Shown here: in pieces, positions 56,877 to 64,000 of the stretch
How positions within the stretch are numbered: position 1 is the first letter of the stretch
Layout of the letters: the number at the start of each line of letters is the position of its first letter
Assembly: GCF_036785885.1 (NCBI RefSeq)
Contig: NC_092329.1
Coordinates: forward strand, 19,362,449-19,426,448
DNA: 64,000 bases
Source of the DNA: Coffea arabica
Lineage: Eukaryota; Streptophyta; Magnoliopsida; Gentianales; Rubiaceae
Direction of reading: 5' to 3'
Program-made: the position numbers and the translations under genes
Notes under the pieces: generated by a model
Databases searched by the model: none
The model's input: the letters and a program-made list of their open reading frames with translations, nothing else
What the model was told of the DNA's origin: nothing

Positions 56877-58973
56877 GCAAAGCAGATAGTTTGACTTGAT
56901 CTTGGCCGATATGTCATGAAAGGTGCAATCAGCTCTCTTCAACTACCCATTAAGAATAGATGCTGCAATTGTATTTGCCTTGTTGGTAATCCCTGTACAT
57001 CAAGGAGATTAGAGACTCTAAAATGTTGAGTTATGGCAACTTTGTTTTGGTATTTGATTAGATGCTTGTCAACAGCAAACACTTGAATTTATTAATCATG
57101 CACTTGCTCATTGTTCAAACATTTGAGTCTTATAGGGCTACATTTACTTTTTGCCCAGTGAAATATGTGCCATTCTACTTGATAATTTATCTAGTTAGTA
57201 GAGGCAATGGTATAGATGGGGGCTTTGGATTACAAGGATAAGCTATTCTGTGGTATTTACCCCATTTTTACTTGAAAAAGTTTGTTTACCAGAGATGTAT
57301 TGAACCTTAAAATTATGTCTGTCGGTGATTCTAATCTAGACCCTGACAAGTCAACTATTTATCTGAAGAAGCAAACATCACTTAAGAAGCCAAGAAAGCT
57401 TCCTACTGAGTCTTTCAAAGTAGGTCAATTGGTGATCGAGTACTATAGACAACTATTATCCACAAGGTACAACAGAAGATTGGTATGGTTAAATCAATCA
57501 AATAAATAAATTGGCAGGCAATATTGTGAGATGTCATATTGTATTCTCCAAGTTTAAGAACAACAATACCTTCACTAGATGTTGGTATTTTGTTCAAGGT
57601 CGGAGCACATTTTATTTGCACTTGTATGTGATGTTAAATTAATAAGATAGAAACTTTCATATTTAAAAAAAGCAAAAAAAAAAAATACCATTTCTGAGCT
57701 CATCAAGTAGAAGAAATAGAAGTGAAAACTCCAAGCAAAACATTCCGAACAACAAATGCAATATGACAACCAACAATTCATATTTTTTGAAGCATAATAC
57801 ACCTATTTCCTAAACGAGACTTTTCAAAAATCAAATGCATTGCAGGACATATAACCATTAATGTTGTGGTACTATAAAAAAGAACCAAGAGCACAATGTA
57901 GGTTATTAATTGAAACGAGTTTCTAACTTTGTAGCTTTTCATAAAAAGTAAAGCATTTTTTCCATTAAGCTCAACTGCAAGCCACTTTTTACTGCTACTT
58001 ATTAGGAAATTCTCTTTAACTTTTGATGCCTTTCATAGCTCATAGATACACATACATTAGTTTCAAACTAGCATTGGAAATTTCTCAATGCAACTAGTAA
58101 AATAAATAATGCAATAACTATTGTCAATAAGCTAAATTAATAACTACAAATTCACAAAACTTCTATTGCTAAATTAATACATATTTACTAAATCAATGTT
58201 AGGTGTTTTGCATTGTATTAATTCACAATCAATTGTGATCAGCAAGGCAAAAAAAAAAAGATTTCAGAAAAGTTTCCAATGGATAACTCATAGACAGCTC
58301 ACAATAGGTTCCTTTTCACACTTTCATCATATAGTGCACATTAAGAAAAATTTACTTCATTTTAGCTATTCAAACAAGCATCCAATACTATCTCTAGATT
58401 ATTTTCATTTTTTTATAGGGACAAAATTTCAAATAATTGCTATTAAGGAAGATTGACGCACAAATGACATTTTGTCGAAGCGGTTATGGGAACGTCTGCC
58501 ACCACCACCAAATTCAAGCATATAATTCAAAATTTTTAAATAAATAAAACAGATTAAGGGAAATTATTAATCAAGAAGAATGAGGGTGGCACCTCAAATT
58601 TAGCTCGCTTGAACTAGAAAAGAAAATCTCACCGAAGCTGCAACAAATTCCACGTAGCAGCTAAACAAGAGTAGGACTTTTAGATTATGCCTAAAGTACT
58701 TCATGGTTGAGGCTAAATTTTCACTGAACAAGGAGGAAGATCATGAATGTTGTGCGAGCTTAGTGAAAAGAGGAAAAGAGGTGCTGCTGAAGGGTCATCA
58801 ACTGACAGCCTCATTGATGATTTCTTACCAAAGACAAGTGCCAGATGATAGGTGGTGCTGTTGAAGCTTCCAATCGACATCAATAGCTCGGTCATCGCTT
58901 CAATTGCTGCGATTAGGGTTGGGGGTTTCTCTAGCTCAAGAATAGCAAAAAATGGAGAGTCAATTTATTATTA
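56877..58973. other. unassigned DNA: possible BUD31 3' UTR, then intergenic
   Basis: The first part could be the 3' UTR of the retrocopied mRNA. An A-rich tract at about 57663-57682 might be its poly(A) remnant, though 790 bp is long for such a UTR. The rest is AT-rich. A frame at 57282-57509 and one at 58713-58895 (minus) show no known domain. Confidence 0.4.
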
Positions 58974-59274
58974 TGATGACCCCACCTCCCCCAAAGCATA
59001 CCCCAGAGGTTAGCGGACCGTCTACCCAACTCTTGTGAGGACTCACTACAAATCCAAATCTATAACACTAAAATCCTTCAATATAGCATTTACATGCTAC
59101 AAAACATCCCAATATTTCAACCAAAAGTACAAGTCAAAAGAGAAGAGTTTAAACAACCAGTACCATAATACAGTATCAGCCAAATACAAGATCAAGATTT
59201 TCTATTACAAATTATTACTATTCTTGTCTCTCTCATCCCTTCACCCTGTTAAGGAAAACAAATAATGGGATGAG
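58974..59274 (-). mobile_element. LTR E tail, Del-like, interrupted by element D
   Basis: The reverse complement of the first 75 bases matches the conserved LTR tail of C and F (a GAGTCCT(C/G)... block ending in GAGGTGGGG). The terminus reads TGATGACCCCACC instead of TGTGACGGCCCCACC, so it is decayed. Only 301 bases are visible before D starts at 59275; the rest should lie to the right of D, outside the window. Confidence 0.68.
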
Positions 59275-59642
59275 TGTAGACACCAAATTTTTGGTGTAAT
59301 TTCATTTACTGTTTATTTTTAGTTTTTTATTTGTTGTTTTAGTTTTATTCACTTTTTAATTTTTAGTTTTTAGTTTTAGTTTTAGCATCGAATTTCTTGG
59401 GAAAAAGGAGGAAAATTCAAAAAGAACATGCTTTAATTGTTTTTGACTCAAAATTCAATATTGAAAAAAAAAAAGGAAAAATGAATGAAAATGAAAAATG
59501 GTGAAAATGGAAAATAAAAAGGGAAAAGTGGAATTGGCATTTTTTTATTTCTTGTTTATGTTATCCAATGTTAATTAATTTTTTTTTATTATTTTTAATT
59601 TTGTTTAATTAAGTTATAAAAAAAAATGGCAAACATGCGACA

Positions 59643-59738
59643 GCAAGCTGCGTTTTCCGCAGCTTGCAAACAAAAGTTGCAGGGGGTCCTGGAGGTGAAA
59701 TTTGGAGCTGTAAAAGGCCAGGTGTCTAGGACACCTGG
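59643..59738 (+). promoter_or_regulatory. pair of LTR hairpins (element D)
   Basis: GCAAGCTGCG/CGCAGCTTGC (59643-59652, 59658-59667, loop TTTTC) and CCAGGTGTC/GACACCTGG (59718-59726, 59730-59738, loop TAG) are perfect inverted repeats. They match the pair in the B LTR at the equivalent place. Confidence 0.6.
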
Positions 59739-61199
59739 AGGGGGGGAGATGATTCTAGATAGGAGCTAGGTTTTGGGGCAGCAAAAAGAGAGAGAGTAAC
59801 AGCCGCAAGGGAGGAGAAACAAAAAAACATCAGAGGAAAAGAAAAAACCGAGAGGGGGGGATGGGAGTGACAGCCGCAAAAGAAGAAAAAGAAAATCTGA
59901 GCAAAGCCCGTGACTTGAGGAGATAGAGAAAGGCTACAGAGAGTTTCTGAGGAGGGGAGAGAGGATCCGGAAGACAAAAACACAGAAAAAGAAAATCTGG
60001 AGAGAATGAAAGGAACGGCGGAAAGAAAAACTAAGCAAGAGAGAAAAATTAGGAAAAAAGACTGAAGGTGGAGGAAAACTGTTTTTGGGAGAATTGAGCC
60101 GTAAGCAGGAAAGGGGAACTAAAAAGAGAAATAGAGGGAGGGAGTGTTTAGGCTTGGAGAGTGAGAGAGAGTCGGAACTTCGAGGGAAAGGGGAGTGAAA
60201 CAACAACCGAGAGCCTAGTTGGTGGCTGGTGAAGCATCGACGGAGAAATAGCAAGGAAAAGACGAAGGAGCAGCAGCATCAGAAGAAGAAGGTTTTCAGT
60301 TCAACGAGGACCCTTACTATCGATCATCTCAGTTCCCATTTGGATCCTAAAAAGTGTAAAGCCATTTTCCTTCATTTGCTTACCATTAGGGGAAGGTATA
60401 ATTTCTTTTATCTTTGTTTATCTCTCCTATGTGATCCAATGTGCTAAGTGAATTGCATGTCTACTTTGCTTTCCCAGCTTTTCTTTAATTCCTTTTACTT
60501 ATGTCATTTACTTTTTGTTTTCATTAAGTTATTCTTTTAATGGGGTATGTGTACACCTCTTGGCTTGTAATAGATAGGACTTTGGCGAGCAATTTGGTCC
60601 ATTTTCCCTTTCCCCCTTTTGTTTTAGTTAGTAAATGTAATAGGTTCATTAGCTTGGTTGCATGCCTACGTGTTAAGTGTTAATTTGCTTTTGTTAGGGC
60701 CTTGCATCTAGTCGAGTATGCTAAATGTTATGTGCTATGTGTTTATGAGTGTTTGGCATGTCTACTCGCTTTTCATAGCCATGAATGAATGTGATGGATG
60801 CATGTACGTTTCCGCTAGTCCAACGCTAGTCGGAATTCATAGAATGGGCTAGTCCAACGCTAGACCCTTAGGGATTTCCCCTCGTTAGTACATGTTTGCA
60901 TGTTTCACTTCATTTCATGCATTTTTCTTAGTTTTATCATTTTGCATGCCCCCTCGAACCCCTTTTCCCTCCATTTTAGGATTTTTGCATTTCATGCTAG
61001 TTATAGGGTTCATTTGCTTGAGAGTCCCCTTAAATATGGGATATAGACGAGTGTGGCTTTTTCTAAGCCTTAGCACGCTTGTATTCCCTCTATAAAAGGG
61101 CAAATTGAGTCACGATTTAGGTCTCCCCGTACCCAATATGCATGCATTCCCTAGGCTCATGCATTCTAAATCCACTCTATCATTACACTTTCACTTTTT

Positions 61200-61335
61200 C
61201 TCCCATTTGCACACGTACACCTTTTATCCCTTCCCTTGCACACGAACACTTTTGTCCCATTTTGCACACGTGCACCTTTATGTTTCTTCACTTATACACG
61301 AACATTTTTATCATCACTTGCACACATGCACTTCA
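61200..61335 (+). repeat. degenerate tandem repeats in the D LTR
   Basis: Four to five units of about 27-33 bp around TTGCACACGTGCACCTTTAT. The homologous part of the B LTR (16835-16935) shows a related repeat with copy-number differences between its two LTRs. Confidence 0.65.
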
Positions 61336-62033
61336 TATTATCATTTCACATACCGTACCTTGCCCACTCACGTGCACATTTTCATTTACATATTTATTAT
61401 TTTTTGTTACTTTTCAAACTCATGTCCTCACATTGCATACATACATTCCATTCATTTGCATCCCACTCGCATTATTCGTGACCTCTTCAAAGGATCGTTA
61501 TTGGGTTTCACAATTAATGTGATTGGCACCACTCAATCTTTGAAGAGAAATTTCCCCCAATACCCCTAGGTCTAGGGTTTGCATTCATGTAGTGCATCCA
61601 AATGTAATAAATTCTTTGGTTAAAACAAGAAAATCTTTGATTAAATCACGCAACTAGCCTTGGCTAGGTCGAAGGGGTGCCTTGGATTTTTATCCTTGCC
61701 TTCCCCTTCGTCAAATGTGACTCCCGAACCTTTTTCGTTGGTTTACGTGGACTAGGAGTCGTTTAAAAGGGGTTTCTTACTACTTTTTTCTATTTTTTCT
61801 AAAAATTCATTTTTTTTAGGTGACTTGGTACACCTTAACTCATTACCAAGTGGCGACTCCAGTTGTTTCAAAAACCCTTTTTAAACTACATTTTGGGTCA
61901 AATCGTCGCATTCTCAAACCCCCATTTAGACCCATTTTTCTTTTAAATCAAAATTCATTTTCCAATAAAAAAATTGAATCAAAATACATTTTTAAACCAT
62001 TTATTTATTTATCAAAAAATGGGGCGCGACAGT

Positions 62034-62048
62034 TGGCGACTCCACTGG
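62034..62048 (+). promoter_or_regulatory. primer-binding site of element D
   Basis: TGGCGACTCCACTGG two bases after the LTR end; same word as in A and B. Confidence 0.85.
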
Positions 62049-63324
62049 TGATATTTGAGAGTTCGAGCAAATTTGATTTAATCAACCTTTTTCTTCTTTT
62101 AACCTTGTCATATATCACATTTGGGTGTTTTAGGGTTGCATTTTTTCCTTTTTAGGATTTTGCATTTCACGCGTATCTAATTACTCCCTCGCTCGCGAAT
62201 GTATGATTGGTTGATTGGATGTATGTTTACTTGCTTATCTTGCGCTTGCATTGCATTTGGGGGGGTGTGTGTCACCTTTAGAACCTCGCGTGGTTTTCAA
62301 CCCCTTCCCTCAAAATAGGGAACACTTCATACGTGCACGTTTAATTATTGTTATCCCATTTTATTTTATTTTTCGTGGGCGCTATCCCACACCGCCTTGT
62401 AGGATTAGGATTGATTGTCTTGGGTAGGCGGATGGTGTGCACTGCGCCCATAGCGCTACCTAAGGGATCACTCGAGCCACCGATCGAAGGCCTTGGGAGT
62501 GATGACCCTTTGCCTTTAGGTCTGAAGGCTTGGGAACCGAAGCCTTATCGAGTCTAGTTGCATTAGTGAACCCCAGCCTCATGCATCCATGTTAGAATTT
62601 TCCTAGGTTAGAGTCAGCCTCACCCTATTTTAAGCACATTAGGCACGAGGGAAGGGGTTCCACCCCTTTTACTTGCTTTATTGTATTTCTTTTTCTTAAT
62701 TGCTCCCAATATGTTATGTGTATTATCAATTGCACTAACCATTCTTTTGTTTTCTTGGCTTGCATTCATGTGCCTTAGTAATAAGAGGCCTCTTTGGCAC
62801 TCTTTTAGTGACTTACCCACTAGATAGCTTACATGTTTAAATTTCAGTCATTACACTTAATTTTCAATAAATACATTTCATTTTAGACCCTTTCCCCCCC
62901 CGATGCATTATTTATGTCCCTTAGGTCATATTTGTCACATATTTACATCGCTTTAATAAATGGCATCATGCATAAACCATAGAAAGGGAATGCCACATAG
63001 GGAATCCCGTGTTTAGGAATAAGCCACCTTGTGTCTCGGATACTTAATCTAGTGAGACTTGCACGTTTACATTTTATACCATCCAAAAGGGTAGTGCACA
63101 AGGTAAGGCAGGATCCGATCATTTTCATAGAGTGATCTTTGGAATATGAGCGTCTAACAATCACTTTTTGGCCATTTATCAAAGTTGGTAAAAATCCCTT
63201 GCGTAAAAGGACATTAATTTGAAGAAATTCACAAATGATTCCTCCTATTGAGACGATAAAAAAATTGAGGCCAAAATTTGATTTTTAGAAGGTCATAGAC
63301 TAATGCACTTCAATAAATTTGAAA
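62049..63324 (+). other. element D leader
   Basis: Similar to the B leader until about 63120, then different. No ORF1 start is found at the expected position. Confidence 0.65.
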
Positions 63325-63785
63325 TAACCAATGGCCGGACAATTCAACCAATCCGCTTTGCCAATTCATTCAATAAATCATCAATTCATTTGACCAATTT
63401 ACCCTTTTTAGGGTTACCTGGTCGATTTTGAATAAATCGTCAATTCAATTTACCCTTTTTAGGGTCATCCGGTCGATTTTTGAATAAATCATTCATTTGA
63501 CCAATTTACCCTTTTAGGGCGATCCGGTCAATTTTGAATAAATTCTCGATTTTATTCAATTCATTTAACCAATTTTAGTTTTTAGGATGAACCGGTTCAC
63601 TTTGAATAAGATTCTCAATTTCATGTGATTAAATTCCTTTTTTAGGATGATTCGGCCAATTTTGAGTAAGTTTTTTAAATTTCACTCAATCCATTTAACC
63701 CGTTTCCCTTTTTAGGGTAATCCGGTCGATTTTAAATAAATGGTCAATTTCATTCAACCCATTTGACCAATCAGGGTTTCAATGT
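63325..63785 (+). repeat. tandem field of about 60-75-bp units in element D
   Basis: Six to seven degenerate units of the form CCAATTTACCCTTTTTAGGG, then TNATCCGGTCGATTTTGAAT, then AAATNNTCAATTTCATTCA. The TTTTTAGGRTNAYCCGGTC core recurs near 63405, 63460, 63510, 63580, 63640 and 63710. Confidence 0.8.
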
Positions 63786-64000
63786 TAATTTCAAATTGGA
63801 AAACCTAGTCGATTTTGGGAAAACCATCCATTGCATCCAGCCCTTTGATCAGTTGGGGTTTTGACCCGCGCTTTACCGAAGAAATTTTGTCAACGAATTC
63901 CAATCTCTTCGATAGGAAGTTCGTCAAGGTCAAACCCGTACGTTTTGCAAGTTCTTGTATCGATCAAAAGTGATCAATCCCTTCGGACGAGATCCTCATT

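Larger units (their letters stand above)
59275..62031 (+). repeat. element D 5' LTR (short form)
   Basis: 2757 bp against 4494 bp in B. From about 60535 rightwards it aligns with the reverse complement of B 26703 to about 28250. The extra length of B lies in the other half. It contains the two hairpins (59643-59667, 59718-59738), the palindromic motif twice (60814-60828, 60848-60864) and a TTGCACAC(G)-type short repeat field (61200-61335). Confidence 0.88.
59275..64000 (+). mobile_element. element D: Tat/Ogre-like element, left part
   Basis: LTR TGTAGACACC...GGGGCGCGACA (59275-62031), PBS, and about 1.95 kb of internal sequence up to the window end. The leader closely matches B's (reverse complement of about 25770-26700), so B and D are the same family. 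Where B has ORF1, D diverges near 63120 and instead has a tandem-repeat field. No coding sequence is seen within the window. Confidence 0.85.

Noticed and set aside
57282..57509. A 75-codon frame downstream of the BUD31 copy
   Set aside because: No recognised domain; may be chance within the retrocopy 3' UTR or flank.

Overview
The window is nuclear DNA of a flowering plant, probably a eudicot (inference). It is a graveyard of nested retrotransposons: long, AT-rich LTRs, tRNA primer-binding sites, plant-type Ty3/gypsy gag-pol remnants, a plant LINE ORF1, a PIF/Harbinger transposase relic and a BUD31 retrocopy. I found no gene that looks intact and functional, and no RNA gene.

Layout. 1-2926 is the 3' part of a Del/Tekay-like LTR (F), cut by the window start and inserted in a LINE ORF1 relic (2927-4358, minus). 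4359-6511 is unassigned. 6512 to about 8540 is an old truncated LTR (G), abutting a minus-strand PIF/Harbinger transposase pseudogene (about 8541-9225). Element C (9731-33396, TSD AAACT) is a Del/Tekay-like gypsy element with 3.4-kb LTRs, reduced to a broken gag. Its 3' LTR is split by element B (16237-31196, minus, TSD ACTGT), a Tat/Ogre-like element with ORF1, gag-pro and part of pol. 33402-35260 is older host DNA with two weak minus-strand coding relics. Element A (35261-56381, plus) is the most complete Tat/Ogre-like copy: two 4.6-kb LTRs, ORF1, gag-pro, RT-RNaseH-aRNaseH-integrase and a long repeat-bearing 3' region, all with stops and frameshifts. It lies just upstream of a full-length BUD31 retrocopy (56439-56876). 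After about 2 kb of unassigned DNA comes a minus-strand Del-like LTR tail (E, 58974-59274), interrupted by element D (59275 to beyond 64000), a relative of B with a short 2.76-kb LTR and no recognisable ORF1 where one is expected.

How the parts work together. In A and B the order is LTR, PBS, ORF1, gag, protease with a G-patch-like tail, a short predicted intron, RT, RNase H and (A only) a second RNase H and integrase. The intron between protease and RT and the extra upstream ORF1 are hallmarks of the Ogre branch of Tat elements. In B the intron length is not a multiple of three, so splicing is needed to join the two frames. A and B have closely related gag-pol but very different ORF1.

Relative ages (inference): LINE before F; Harbinger relic and BUD31 copy before C and A; C before B; E before D. 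Many stops are C-to-T or G-to-A transitions, as expected in methylated silent DNA. I saw no clear evidence of a new system. The most useful leads are the ORF1 divergence, the predicted introns, a covarying hairpin in Del LTRs and several short tandem arrays.
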